64,000 nt of DNA from Actinoplanes teichomyceticus ATCC 31121 (GCF_003711105.1 NZ_CP023865.1:1152001-1216000), one strand, 5' to 3'; counted from the first letter of the stretch, positions 53,714 through 62,157 are shown. The notes: generated by a model from the letters alone, not told the origin. Translations and numbers: made by a program.

Positions 53714-54132
53714 TGGCACAGACGACGAAGCAGAGCGCGAACCTCACCTGGCTCCTCGACGACCTCGTCGAGCGGGTGCCGACCGCACAGCAGGCCGTGG
53801 TGCTCTCCGCGGACGGCCTGATGCTGGGCGCATCGGCGGCGATGACCCGGGAGGACGCCGAGCACCTCTCGGCGATGGCGGCCGGGTTCCAGAGCCTGGC
53901 CAAGGGGGCGAGCCGGCACTTCCAGGCCGGCCAGGTCCGGCAGACGGTGGTGGAGATGGAGGAGGCCTTCCTCTTCGTCACCGCCGCCGGGCAGGGCGCC
54001 TGCCTGGCCGTGCTCGCCTCGGCCGACGCCGACCTGGGCCTGATCGCGTACGAGATGGCGATGCTGGTCACCCGGGTCGGGCAGACGATGAGCGCTCCGG
54101 AGCGCACCGTTTTGGCGCCCGATGCCCTCTGA
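53713..54132 (+). CDS. roadblock/LC7 protein (CvnB type)
   Basis: The product is 139 aa. LTWLLDDLVERVPTAQQAVVLSADGLMLGASAAM and GAGLAVLASADADLGLIAYEMAMLVTRV-type segments give the roadblock fold. It is expected to bind the GTPase partner. The GTG start shares one nucleotide with the CvnA stop. Its stop overlaps the start of the next gene by 11 bp. Confidence 0.95.
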   Translation: MAQTTKQSANLTWLLDDLVERVPTAQQAVVLSADGLMLGASAAMTREDAEHLSAMAAGFQSLAKGASRHFQAGQVRQTVVEMEEAFLFVTAAGQGACLAVLASADADLGLIAYEMAMLVTRVGQTMSAPERTVLAPDAL

Positions 54133-54508
54133 GCCTGCGCGGATGGCACACGACTGGATGGACCACGAGGCCGGCCCGGTGGTCCGCCCGTACGCGATGA
54201 CCCAGGGTCGTGTCGCGCCGTCCGGTGGCGACTTCGACCTGGTCGCGTTCGTGGTCGCCACCGTGCCGGACCTGGCGCCGGGCGTCGCGTTGCAGCCCGA
54301 GCACCACGCCATCGTCGCCGCCGCCTGGGAGCCGATCTCCGTGGTCGAGCTGGCGTCGCACCTGGACCTGTCGATCGGCGTGGTCCGGGTTCTTCTCGGT
54401 GATCTACGCTCAGCGGGTCTCATCTCGCTGTACGAACCCCCGGCGGCCTCGCAGCCGCACGACGTCGACGTACTCAAGGCGGTTGTCAATGGACTCCGTG
54501 CGCTCTGA
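54122..54508 (+). CDS. DUF742 winged-helix protein (CvnC type)
   Basis: The product is 128 aa. VRPYAMTQGRVAPSGGDFDLVAFVVATV and WEPISVVELASHLDLSIGVVRVLLGDLRSAGLI match DUF742, a winged-helix-like domain. It is the third member of conservons. Start and stop both overlap neighbours, so translation is coupled. Confidence 0.95.
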   Translation: MPSEPARMAHDWMDHEAGPVVRPYAMTQGRVAPSGGDFDLVAFVVATVPDLAPGVALQPEHHAIVAAAWEPISVVELASHLDLSIGVVRVLLGDLRSAGLISLYEPPAASQPHDVDVLKAVVNGLRAL

Positions 54509-55085
54509 CCGCAACGGCGGCTCGCGCATCCCCGTGGCCCTCAAGATCTTGATTGCGGGCGGCTTCGGCGTGGGCAAGACCACCATGGTCGGTTCGGTCA
54601 GCGAGATCCGCCCGTTGCAGACCGAGGAGATCCTCACCGGGGCCGAGGGCGCCGACGACCTGTCCGGGGTGGAGGGCAAGACCACCACCACGGTGACCAT
54701 GGACTTCGGCCGCATCACGATCACCGAGGACCTGCAGCTGTACCTGTTCGGCACGCCCGGCCAGGACCGGTTCTGGTTCCTCTGGGACGAGCTGTCGCAG
54801 GGTGCGCTCGGCGCCGTGGTGCTGGCCGACACCCGGCGGCTGGCCGACTGCTTCCCCTCGATCGACTATTTCGAGCAGCGTGGCACGCCGTTCGTGGTGG
54901 CGGTGAACTGCTTCGACACCGAGCAGCGGTTCGGCCCGGAGGCGGTGGCCCGCGCGCTGGACCTGGACCCGGGTGTGCCGGTGGTGCTCTTCGACGCCCG
55001 GGACCAGGTGGCCGCCCGCAACGTCCTGATCGAGCTGGTGGAGTACGTCGCCCGGCGACAGTACGCGGCGGCCGGCAGCCGCTGA
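54489..55085 (+). CDS. conservon GTP-binding protein (CvnD type)
   Basis: The product is 198 aa. The P-loop GGFGVGKT (residues 24-31), the LFGTPGQDRFWFLWDEL switch II segment and the NCFD motif (NKxD-like) define the MglA-like small GTPase of conservons. It should toggle the complex between states. The start overlaps CvnC by 20 bp. The operon ends here, 1 bp from the convergent SARP gene. Confidence 0.95.
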   Translation: MDSVRSDRNGGSRIPVALKILIAGGFGVGKTTMVGSVSEIRPLQTEEILTGAEGADDLSGVEGKTTTTVTMDFGRITITEDLQLYLFGTPGQDRFWFLWDELSQGALGAVVLADTRRLADCFPSIDYFEQRGTPFVVAVNCFDTEQRFGPEAVARALDLDPGVPVVLFDARDQVAARNVLIELVEYVARRQYAAAGSR

Positions 55086-55086
55086 G

Positions 55087-56724
55087 TCAGCCGGCCGGCG
55101 CGGGCTGCTGGCCCGGCGGCAGGCAGAGCAGCCAGGACTCGATCCGGCGCAGCTTGGCCGGGGCCAGCAGCCCGCGCGTCGCCAGGTCGGCGGGCTGCCG
55201 GTAGGGCCCGTTCTGGTACCGGTCCAGGGCGATCCGGTGTGCCTCGAACGGGGTCATCCCGGGCAGCCGGGCGAGCTCCTGCGCCGGGGCGTGGTTGAGG
55301 TCGACCAGCCCGCCGTCGTCGAAGAACCGGAGCAGGTCGGGCCGCCCGATGCCGGCCTGCACCGCGCCGGCCGGGTGGACCCCGGCGAACCGCCGGGCCA
55401 GGTCGCGGCGGGCCCGGGCGGACCGGGTGTCGCCGGGGTGTGCGGCCAGGATCGCCCCGTGGACCGCCGATGCCGGCCAGAGCAGCAGCATCGAGAGCAC
55501 CGCGATGTCCTCGGCGGCGCTGGTGGTCTCGGACTCGACCGGGGTCGGGTCGACCGCGAACATCACCACGACGAACACCGCGAGCGCGGCGTAGAGCGCG
55601 GCGACGAGCAGGTGCCGCCGGCGGCCGCGTTGGACCGCCGCGTAGACGAAGTACACCCAGCCGGCGAATCCGCAGGTGAACAGCGGGAGCGCGGCCGCGG
55701 CCACGACCTGGAGCCAGGGGATCCGGCCGTGCCCGGGGCGCAGCATCGCGGTGGGCAGCGGCTCGATCGGCCAGAGCGGGTGGGGTGGCGCCGGCGATCC
55801 GGGCGCCGCCGGGTGGCCGGTTCGCGGGGCCGGTGGCGCCGGGTGGGGTGGCGCCGGCGATCCGGGCGCCGCCGGGTGGCCGGTTCGCGGGGCCGGCGGC
55901 GCCGGGTGGGGTGGCGCCGGCGATCCGGGCGCCGCCGGGTGGCCGGTTCGCGGGGCCGGCGGCGCCGGGTGGGGTGGCGCCGGCTGTTCGAGCTCCCCGC
56001 GCAGGATGCGGCGGTGCACCTGCTGCATCCGCTCACCCGGTTCGGCGCCGAGCTCGTCGAGGAAGTACTCCCGGGCGTCCCGGAACACGGCCAGCGCCTC
56101 GGCCTGCCGCCCGGCCCGGTACAGCGCGATCATGAGCTGGGCCCGCAGGCCCTCACGCAGCGGGAACTCGCCGGTCAGCCGGGTCAGTTCCGGCACCAGG
56201 CCGGGGTCGTCGCGGGCCAGCCCCAGCTGCGCCCACAGCTCCCAGGCGCCGGCCCGGTCCTCGGCCAGGCGGGCGCGGGCGGTGTCGAACAGCGGTCCGG
56301 TCAGCCCGTCGAGCGCGTCGCCGTGCCAGAGCGCGAGCGCGTCCGCGACGATGCCGGCGGCCGGCTCGTTCCGGCCGGCGCGGTGCTCGGCCACGGCGCG
56401 GGCGATCTCGGCCCGGAACACCTCGGCGTCGACGGCGTGCGGGTCGGTGCATAGCAGGTACCCACCGCCGGTCAGGGTGAGCCGTTCCCGGCCGAGGGCG
56501 CGGCGCAGGCCGGCCACGTACTTCTGGACCACGTTCGTGCCGTTCTCCGGCGGGTCCTCGCCCCACACCGCGTCGACGATCCGGTGGGTGGGCACCGCCC
56601 GGCCGGGATGCAGCAGCAGCACCGCCAGCACCGCGCGCTGCTTGGCCGGTCCCAGGTCGATCGGGTCGGCGCCCCGGAAGGCGCGCAGCGCACCGAGGAT
56701 CTCGAACCGTGGTTCCGGCTCCAC
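55087..56724 (-). CDS. SARP/BTAD-type regulator with predicted membrane segments and a HhH tail
   Basis: The product is 545 aa from GTG 56724 (GGAGG 12 nt upstream). An OmpR-like winged helix (residues about 1-90, IDLGPAKQRAVLAVLLLHPGRAVPTHRIVDAVWGE, then NVVQKYVAGLRRALG) is followed by a BTAD domain (about 95-245). Then come about 70 residues of 21-residue repeats (PAPPHPAPPAPRTGHPAAPGS), three hydrophobic segments (about 335-450) and a C-terminal ComEA-like helix-hairpin-helix (VDLNHAPAQELARLPGMTPFEAHRI). SARPs bind direct heptamer repeats and activate biosynthetic genes. Membrane placement and a second DNA-binding fold are unusual. It sits directly after the conservon on the opposite strand. 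Confidence 0.85.
   Translation of the reverse strand: MEPEPRFEILGALRAFRGADPIDLGPAKQRAVLAVLLLHPGRAVPTHRIVDAVWGEDPPENGTNVVQKYVAGLRRALGRERLTLTGGGYLLCTDPHAVDAEVFRAEIARAVAEHRAGRNEPAAGIVADALALWHGDALDGLTGPLFDTARARLAEDRAGAWELWAQLGLARDDPGLVPELTRLTGEFPLREGLRAQLMIALYRAGRQAEALAVFRDAREYFLDELGAEPGERMQQVHRRILRGELEQPAPPHPAPPAPRTGHPAAPGSPAPPHPAPPAPRTGHPAAPGSPAPPHPAPPAPRTGHPAAPGSPAPPHPLWPIEPLPTAMLRPGHGRIPWLQVVAAAALPLFTCGFAGWVYFVYAAVQRGRRRHLLVAALYAALAVFVVVMFAVDPTPVESETTSAAEDIAVLSMLLLWPASAVHGAILAAHPGDTRSARARRDLARRFAGVHPAGAVQAGIGRPDLLRFFDDGGLVDLNHAPAQELARLPGMTPFEAHRIALDRYQNGPYRQPADLATRGLLAPAKLRRIESWLLCLPPGQQPAPAG
55778..55984. repeat. 63-bp tandem repeat in the SARP linker
   Basis: Three full units start at 55778, 55841 and 55904, and a partial copy ends at 55984. 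Each codes 21 residues of Pro/Ala linker. The copies are nearly identical, which suggests recent expansion. Confidence 0.92.
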
Positions 56725-56761
56725 CCCGGCGACCCCCCTCCAGCAGCGCATTCGGCCGATC

Positions 56762-56811
56762 CGGCAGCCCGACGGCAGCCGGCGGCAGCATATCCGCAGC
56801 GCGACGGCAGC
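56762..56811. promoter_or_regulatory. five phased CGGCAGC heptamers (SARP-type operator)
   Basis: Copies start at 56762, 56773, 56783, 56794 (CCGCAGC) and 56805, that is, 11, 10, 11 and 11 bp apart. Direct heptamers with about one-turn spacing are the established SARP site. They lie between the SARP gene (minus) and the lipoprotein gene (plus), 53 bp before the latter. Confidence 0.7.
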
Positions 56812-56863
56812 CCGATCGCGGAGGCTCTGCCGCGTCGATGGAAGTTCGCAGAGAGACGAAGCG

Positions 56864-57643
56864 ATGACTGTGCTGACCAAGCGACTGGCCGCGGTGGCCG
56901 CCCTTCTCACGCTGGCCGGGTGCGGCGTGTCCGCGGAGGCGGGCGAGCCGGCGCCGGCGACGCCCGCGGAGACCCTCAAGCGCGGGGTGCCGACCGGCTC
57001 GGCCGAGACGTTCCACTACGCGATCGAGGGCGACGGCCAGACGTTCTCCGGCGTGGTCGACTCGTCGCGCAAGACGATGACGACCGATTACCGGGAGCGG
57101 ATCCCGGAGACCGACATCACGCTCACCATGCGGTTCCTGGTGGTCGACGCCGACTCCTGGGCGAAGATCTCGTTCGGCGGCGCCACGGCCGGGCTGGGCC
57201 TGCCGAAGCTGCCGAAGAAGTGGATGCGGCTGGACACGGCGCGGCTGGGCGCGGACGCGCGGAAGGACCTGACGTACGCCGGCCAGTCCGACCCCGGCTT
57301 CGTCAGCACCCTGGTCGACGCGGCCGCCGGGCTCACCGAGACCTCGCCCGGTCACTTCGCCGGCACGGTGGACCTGACCCGGGCCACCGAGGCCGAGGTG
57401 GTCGACGCGGACACGCTGGCCGCGCTGGGGGAGCGGGCGAAGGCGGCGCCGTTCGAGGCGGTCCTGGACGCCCGGGGCCGGATCAGCACCGCGACCGTGC
57501 GGGTGCCCGCGGCCGGCAAGGCGAAGGCCACCACCTACCGGGTGACCTACGACCGGTACGGCACCGCCGCGTCGCCGGCCGCCCCGCGCGGCACGGAGCA
57601 GGTGGCCGCCCCGGCCGCGGCCTACGAGCTGCTCAACGGCTGA
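56864..57643 (+). CDS. LppX/LprG-like lipoprotein
   Basis: The product is 259 aa. The signal ends in a lipobox (LLTLAGCGVS, Cys about residue 20). TFHYAIEGDGQTFSGVVDSSRKTMT and the later beta-rich segments (KATTYRVTYDRYGT) resemble the LppX_LprAFG (DUF1396) fold, which carries lipids or glycolipids in mycobacteria. A carrier role here is inferred. GAGAG precedes the ATG. The gene is the divergent neighbour of the SARP regulator and its likely target. Confidence 0.8.
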   Translation: MTVLTKRLAAVAALLTLAGCGVSAEAGEPAPATPAETLKRGVPTGSAETFHYAIEGDGQTFSGVVDSSRKTMTTDYRERIPETDITLTMRFLVVDADSWAKISFGGATAGLGLPKLPKKWMRLDTARLGADARKDLTYAGQSDPGFVSTLVDAAAGLTETSPGHFAGTVDLTRATEAEVVDADTLAALGERAKAAPFEAVLDARGRISTATVRVPAAGKAKATTYRVTYDRYGTAASPAAPRGTEQVAAPAAAYELLNG

Positions 57644-57651
57644 GATCACCG

Positions 57652-57682
57652 GGCGCGCGGGTCGGACGGGGGTCCGCGCGCC
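57652..57682. terminator. convergent terminator hairpin
   Basis: A 9-bp perfect GGCGCGCGG stem with a 13-nt loop sits between the lipoprotein stop and the LacI stop. It can serve both genes. Confidence 0.6.
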
Positions 57683-57689
57683 GGGTGTC

Positions 57690-58739
57690 TCAGGCCGGTG
57701 CCGGGCCGGTGCTGCCGCGGACCACGAGGGTGGCCGGCAGCAGCACCCGGGCCGCGTCACCCCGGTCCGGGCGCCGCAGCGCCGCGGTCAGCAGCGCCGC
57801 GGCGCTGCGGCCTTTCTCCTCCACGTCCTGCCGGACCGTGGTCAGTCCCGGCTGGATGCGGCTGGCCAGCGGGCTGTCGTCGAAGCCCACCAGGGACAGG
57901 TCGTCGGGCACGCGCAGGCCGAGGTCGTCGGCGGCCTGCCGGACGCCGACCGCGGTGGCGTCGGAGAAGCAGAGCACCGCGGTCGGCCGCTCCGGCCCGG
58001 ACAGCAGCTCCCGGGCGTCGCGGCGGACGTCGTCGACCCGCTCGAACGGCTCCCGGATGATCAGCGGCCGGATCCCGGCCGGCTGCAGCACGTCGTCCCA
58101 GCCGAGGCGGCGCTGCACCGAGGCGTATCCCTCGGTCGGCACCGCGGCGGCGGTGAGCAGGCCGTACGGCCCGTGGGCGCCGACGGTGGCGTAGGCGATC
58201 CGGCGGTGGCCGAGGTCGAGCAGGTGCCGGGCGGCGGCCCGAGCACCCTCCCGGTCGGCGACGTTGACGCAGGCGTAGTCGTCGACCGGCGCCTGGTCGA
58301 CGAAGACCAGCGGCAGCCGGCGGCGCTGCAACCAGGCGACCGCCGGTGAGGTGGGGTCGCAGGAGTAGACCAGGGCGCCGTCCATCGCGACGTCCCGGGC
58401 CGGGATCAGGTCGCCGGAGCCGGCCGAGGTGAGCAGCGTGATGGCCAGGCCGGTGGGGGCCAGCTCGTCGGCGATGGCGCCGAGGAAGCCGCCGGCCACC
58501 AGGTCGGTGAACGCGTAGCGCAGCGAGTCGGTGAGCAGGATGCCGATCGCGCCGGTGGTGCCCCTGGCGAGCGCGCGGGCGGTCGGGTCGGGCCCGGCGT
58601 AGCCCAGCTCCTGCGCCGCGTCCAGGATGCGCCGCCGCAGCTCGGGGGAGAGCTGGTCGGGCCGGGAGAACGCGTTCGACACCGTCATCCGGCTCACGCC
58701 GACGCGATCGGCGATGGTCTGCAACGTCACCCTGGGCAC
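57690..58739 (-). CDS. LacI-family transcriptional regulator
   Basis: The product is 349 aa from GTG 58739. The HTH is VTLQTIADRVGVSRMTVSNAFSRPDQLSPELRRRIL. The effector domain follows (GAIGILLTDSLRYAFTDLVAGGFL, LVFVDQAPVDDYACVNVADREGARAAARHLLDLGHRRIAY, LSLVGFDDSPLASRIQPGLTTVRQD). It should bind a sugar or nucleoside and a palindrome with a central CG. The 28-bp palindrome before GH3 is a candidate site, but there is no direct evidence. No sugar genes flank it directly. Confidence 0.94.
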   Translation of the reverse strand: MPRVTLQTIADRVGVSRMTVSNAFSRPDQLSPELRRRILDAAQELGYAGPDPTARALARGTTGAIGILLTDSLRYAFTDLVAGGFLGAIADELAPTGLAITLLTSAGSGDLIPARDVAMDGALVYSCDPTSPAVAWLQRRRLPLVFVDQAPVDDYACVNVADREGARAAARHLLDLGHRRIAYATVGAHGPYGLLTAAAVPTEGYASVQRRLGWDDVLQPAGIRPLIIREPFERVDDVRRDARELLSGPERPTAVLCFSDATAVGVRQAADDLGLRVPDDLSLVGFDDSPLASRIQPGLTTVRQDVEEKGRSAAALLTAALRRPDRGDAARVLLPATLVVRGSTGPAPA

Positions 58740-58763
58740 TGCTACACCGTAGGTCGGGCGGGC

Positions 58764-58800
58764 GGCGCGCCTCCAGCCGGACGGTGGCCGGAGGCGCGCC
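58764..58800 (-). terminator. terminator hairpin of the small ORF
   Basis: An 11-bp perfect stem (GGCGCGCCTCC) with a 15-nt loop directly follows the 65-aa ORF stop on the minus strand. It separates that gene from the LacI gene. Confidence 0.65.
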
Positions 58801-58804
58801 CCCG

Positions 58805-59002
58805 TCACTGGAAGAGGGCTTCGGGCCGGCGTCCGGCCGGGGCGACGGCGGCGGACACCCGGTAGAGCATGCGGGCCAGCGACAGGCGCAGGCGCGGCGT
58901 GCCCGGCGCGGCGGTGGCGACCACCGGGGCGTCCGGGCGGGCGCTGAGCAGCTCGCGGTTCGTGTCGTGCAGTCCCCGCAGGTAGGCGGCGGGCAGTTCC
59001 AT
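58805..59002 (-). CDS. small hypothetical protein (65 aa)
   Basis: The product is 65 aa, basic and soluble, with no known domain (MELPAAYLRGLHDTNRELL at the start). AGGGAGG lies 5 nt before the ATG. A clear operator-covered promoter and a terminator hairpin bracket it, which supports a real transcript. It has its own transcription unit, between LacI and the lactonase genes. Confidence 0.6.
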   Translation of the reverse strand: MELPAAYLRGLHDTNRELLSARPDAPVVATAAPGTPRLRLSLARMLYRVSAAVAPAGRRPEALFQ

Positions 59003-59023
59003 GAGGTCCTCCCTGACTGGCTT

Positions 59024-59063
59024 CTGTACCGGTACAGTAAGCCCCGGTTTCTATACCGGTCAA
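59024..59063 (-). promoter_or_regulatory. promoter with two TACCGGT operator-like sites
   Basis: CTGTACCGGTACAG (59024-59037) is a perfect 14-bp palindrome. CTATACCGGTCAA (59051-59063) is a related site 27 bp away. On the minus strand TTGACC (59063-59058) serves as -35 and TACTGT (59039-59034) as -10, with an 18-bp spacer. Each operator covers one element. Confidence 0.6.
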
Positions 59064-59112
59064 GAAGAGTTGCCTGCCAAGTTTTCCGGCCGTTCTGTGG
59101 TGGGATCGGGGC

Positions 59113-60171
59113 ATGGGCGCGAACGCTGAGTACGTCTTCGTCGGTTGCTACACGGATGACAAGGGTGGTGAGGGCGACGGCATCACCCTGCTGCGACGCG
59201 ACCCGGCCACGGGTGAGCTGACCCGGCTCGGGCTGGCCGCGCGCACCCCGTCACCGTCCTTCCTGGCCCAGCACCCCACCCTGCCGGTGCTCTACGCGGT
59301 CAACGAGCTGGACGAGGGCACGATCTCCGCCTTCAGCGTCGCCCCGGACTGCGCGCTGATCCCGCTGGCGGTCCGGCCCACCGGCGGCGCCGACCCCTGC
59401 CACCTCGCGGTCACCGCGGACGGCCGGCACCTGGTGGTCGCCAACTACTCCAGCGGGTCGGTCGCCGTGCACCCGCTGGACGCCGAGGGCGCCCCGGGCG
59501 AGCGCAGCGATCTGCTCACCCTCGCCGGCTCCGGGCCGGACCGGGAGCGCCAGGCCGGCCCGCACGCGCACATGGTCGTGCCCGACCGTAACGGCCCGGA
59601 GCTGCTGATCTGCGACCTGGGCTCGGACCGGGTCTGGCGCTCCCGGCTGGACCCGGTCTCCGGCCGGCTGGCGCTGCCCGAGCCGGCGGTCGAGGCCGAG
59701 CCGGGCACCGGGCCGCGGCACCTGATCCGCTCGGCGGACGGCGCGCTGGTCCTGGCCGGCGAGCTGAGCGGCACGCTGAGCTGGTACCGGGCGGCCGGTG
59801 GCCCGGTGTACGAGGCGCGCGGCAAGATCTCGGCCAGCGAGGCGGCCGGCGCGGTCCACCCGTCCGAGGTGACCATGGGCCGGGACGGCCGGTTCGTGTA
59901 CCTGGCGAACCGCGGGCCGGACACCGTGTCCACCTTCGCGTGGGACGGCGAGACCGCCACCGCGGTCGCCGAGACGTCCACCGGCGGGGTGTGGCCGCGC
60001 CATATGGTCTTGATTGGCGATCACCTCTACGTAGCCAATCAGCGTTCACACAACGTGACGGTTTTCCGGATCGATCCGGACAGCGGAATTCCCGCTCCGG
60101 CGGGTGAGCCGACGGCCGAGCCGAGCCCCACCTGCCTGCTCCGCTGGAACCCTTCGATGATCAGGCCGTAG
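59113..60171 (+). CDS. lactonase-family (6-phosphogluconolactonase-like) beta-propeller protein
   Basis: The product is 352 aa. It is a seven-bladed propeller of the Pgl/3-carboxymuconate-cyclase type: VFVGCYTDDKGGEGDGITLLRRDPATGELTRLG, then HLAVTADGRHLVVANYSSGSVAVHPL, then GPHAHMVVPDRNGPELLICDLGSDRV, then YVANQRSHNVTVFRIDPDSG. Members hydrolyse sugar lactones. No signal peptide is present. It is next to an alditol/xylose-related neighbourhood, but the true substrate is unknown. Confidence 0.9.
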   Translation: MGANAEYVFVGCYTDDKGGEGDGITLLRRDPATGELTRLGLAARTPSPSFLAQHPTLPVLYAVNELDEGTISAFSVAPDCALIPLAVRPTGGADPCHLAVTADGRHLVVANYSSGSVAVHPLDAEGAPGERSDLLTLAGSGPDRERQAGPHAHMVVPDRNGPELLICDLGSDRVWRSRLDPVSGRLALPEPAVEAEPGTGPRHLIRSADGALVLAGELSGTLSWYRAAGGPVYEARGKISASEAAGAVHPSEVTMGRDGRFVYLANRGPDTVSTFAWDGETATAVAETSTGGVWPRHMVLIGDHLYVANQRSHNVTVFRIDPDSGIPAPAGEPTAEPSPTCLLRWNPSMIRP

Positions 60172-60341
60172 GCCGCAGCGGGCAGCCGGACACGTTGGTG
60201 ATCAATCCGAGGAAATCCGGCGGCCGGCTGTCCGAAGTTGATACTGAGCGAGATGCGCCGGTCACGGTCAGTGTTTTCTAGATCGGAGAACGCCAATCTG
60301 AGTAACTTTCGACCGAACGTATATGGCATTCAGGTCCTGGG

Positions 60342-62141
60342 ATGCGCACTATGGAGCGCGTGTCTGGCCGCCATCGTAGAAACTTCAACTTAAACGGGGC
60401 GAGCGTCGTCGGCGGTGCGATGGCGATCGTCGTCGTAATCGCGGGGACGTGGTTCGCCTATAGCGAGCTGGCCGATTCCGGCTGCAGTGGCTCGATCAAG
60501 CTGAACGTCGCCGCGGCCCCGGAGATCTCACCCGCTGTCACCCAGGCCGCGCAGAAGTGGTCGCAGGCCGGTGGCAACGTCAACGGCACCTGTGTCTCGG
60601 TCGCGGTGAGCAGCGCGGCGTCGGCCGACGTCGCCAGCGCCATCGCCCGCGAGCACGGGGTGAACCTGACCGGCCTGGGCGACCCGTCCGGCTCGATCAC
60701 GGTGCCCGACGTCTGGGTCCCCGACTCGTCCACCTGGCAGCTGCGCCTGCAGAACGAGGCGTCCGGCTTCGTGCCCACCAAGGTCACCTCGGTGGCGCAG
60801 AGCCCGCTGGTCGTCGCGGTGCCCGAGCCGATCGCCGAGAGCGCCGGCTGGCAGGGCCGCAAGGTGTCGTGGAACGCGCTGCTGGGGCAGCTCAACTCGA
60901 CGACCGCGGAGGCGCCCAAGTTCGGCATCGTCAACCCGGCCCGGGACGCCTCCGGTCTGATCACGCTGATGTCGGTCGGCCAGTCGATCGGCACCGGCAA
61001 CGGGGCCCTGGAGAAGCAGGCGCAGGCGCTCACCTTCCTCTCCAAGGACCTCTCGCAGCTGCGTGACGAGCTGCTGGAGCGGTTCCCGAAGTCCGCCGAC
61101 GAGGCCGACCTCGCGGAGAGCCTGGGCGCGGCGCCGCTGTCCGAGGAAGACGTGATCTCGTACAACGCCAAGCGTCCGCCGGTCGAGCTCAGCGCGATCT
61201 ACCTGGAGCCGAGCGCGGTCCCGCTGGACTATCCGTACTCGATCCTGCCGCAGGTCGTGGACGGCCAGAAGGTGAGCGCGGCGCAGGAGTTCCTGAAGCA
61301 GCTGACCTCCTCGTCGTTCAAGAACCAGCTCGCCGCGCAGGGGCTGCGCGCCCCGGACGGCACGTACGGTTCCGGGTTCGGCGCGCCGGCCGGCGCGCCC
61401 AAGGCCTCCCCGCCGATCAACTCCGGGACCTCCGGCGGCGGTGACGAGGGGGGCACGGCCGCGGCCGGTCTGGACGCCAGCTCGGTGAGCAAGGTGGTCG
61501 GCACCTGGAACGCGATCACGCAGCCCGGCCGGGTGCTGGCGGTCTTCGACGTCTCCGGCTCGATGGACAACGTGGTGCCGACCGCGGGCAACCGAACCCG
61601 GGCGCAGGTCACCCAGGCGGCCGCCACGGCCGGGCTGAAGCTGTTCAGCGACGAGTGGGCGGTCGGTGTGTGGCGCTTCTCCACCGAGATGGGCCCGGGT
61701 AAGCGGCCCTGGCAGGAGCTCGTCCCGATCACCCCGCTGAGCAGCGGGCGCGACCGGGTGGAGGCGACCATCCCGCAGCTGAACCCGAAGCCGGAGGGCA
61801 ACACCGGGCTGTACGACACGGTGCTCGACGCCTACAACTACGCCAAGTCGCACTGGAAGAAGGGCAAGGTCAACTCGGTCATCCTGTTCACCGACGGGAA
61901 GAACGAGAACGACGACGGCATCAGCCAGGACAAGCTGCTCGCCGAGCTGAAGAAGGCCCAGGACCCGACCCGCTTCGTCCGGCTGGTGCTGATCGGCATC
62001 GGCGACGAGGTGGACAAGGGCGAGCTCAACAGGATCCATGACGCGGTGAAGTACAGCGGCGTCTACTTCGCCGAGGACCCCGCGAAGATCAGCGACATCT
62101 TCCTGCAGGCGATCGGCTCGCGGACCGGCCTCAACGGCTGA
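60342..62141 (+). CDS. solute-binding-like protein with von Willebrand factor A domain
   Basis: The product is 599 aa. One N-terminal helix (ASVVGGAMAIVVVIAGTWFAYSEL) anchors it outside. Residues about 50-365 resemble a periplasmic-binding-protein fold (INVAAAPEISPAVTQAAQKW, then VPDVWVPDSSTWQLRL, then SPLVVAVPEPIAE). Residues about 400-595 are a VWA domain with MIDAS D-x-S-x-S (VFDVSGSMDN) and a later TDGKNE. Such combinations occur in actinobacteria; they may sense metals or handle envelope assembly. The first ATG (60342) lacks a strong Shine-Dalgarno. A start at 60351 or 60360 is possible. Confidence 0.88.
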   Translation: MRTMERVSGRHRRNFNLNGASVVGGAMAIVVVIAGTWFAYSELADSGCSGSIKLNVAAAPEISPAVTQAAQKWSQAGGNVNGTCVSVAVSSAASADVASAIAREHGVNLTGLGDPSGSITVPDVWVPDSSTWQLRLQNEASGFVPTKVTSVAQSPLVVAVPEPIAESAGWQGRKVSWNALLGQLNSTTAEAPKFGIVNPARDASGLITLMSVGQSIGTGNGALEKQAQALTFLSKDLSQLRDELLERFPKSADEADLAESLGAAPLSEEDVISYNAKRPPVELSAIYLEPSAVPLDYPYSILPQVVDGQKVSAAQEFLKQLTSSSFKNQLAAQGLRAPDGTYGSGFGAPAGAPKASPPINSGTSGGGDEGGTAAAGLDASSVSKVVGTWNAITQPGRVLAVFDVSGSMDNVVPTAGNRTRAQVTQAAATAGLKLFSDEWAVGVWRFSTEMGPGKRPWQELVPITPLSSGRDRVEATIPQLNPKPEGNTGLYDTVLDAYNYAKSHWKKGKVNSVILFTDGKNENDDGISQDKLLAELKKAQDPTRFVRLVLIGIGDEVDKGELNRIHDAVKYSGVYFAEDPAKISDIFLQAIGSRTGLNG

Positions 62142-62157
62142 GATCGTGCGCGCGGCG

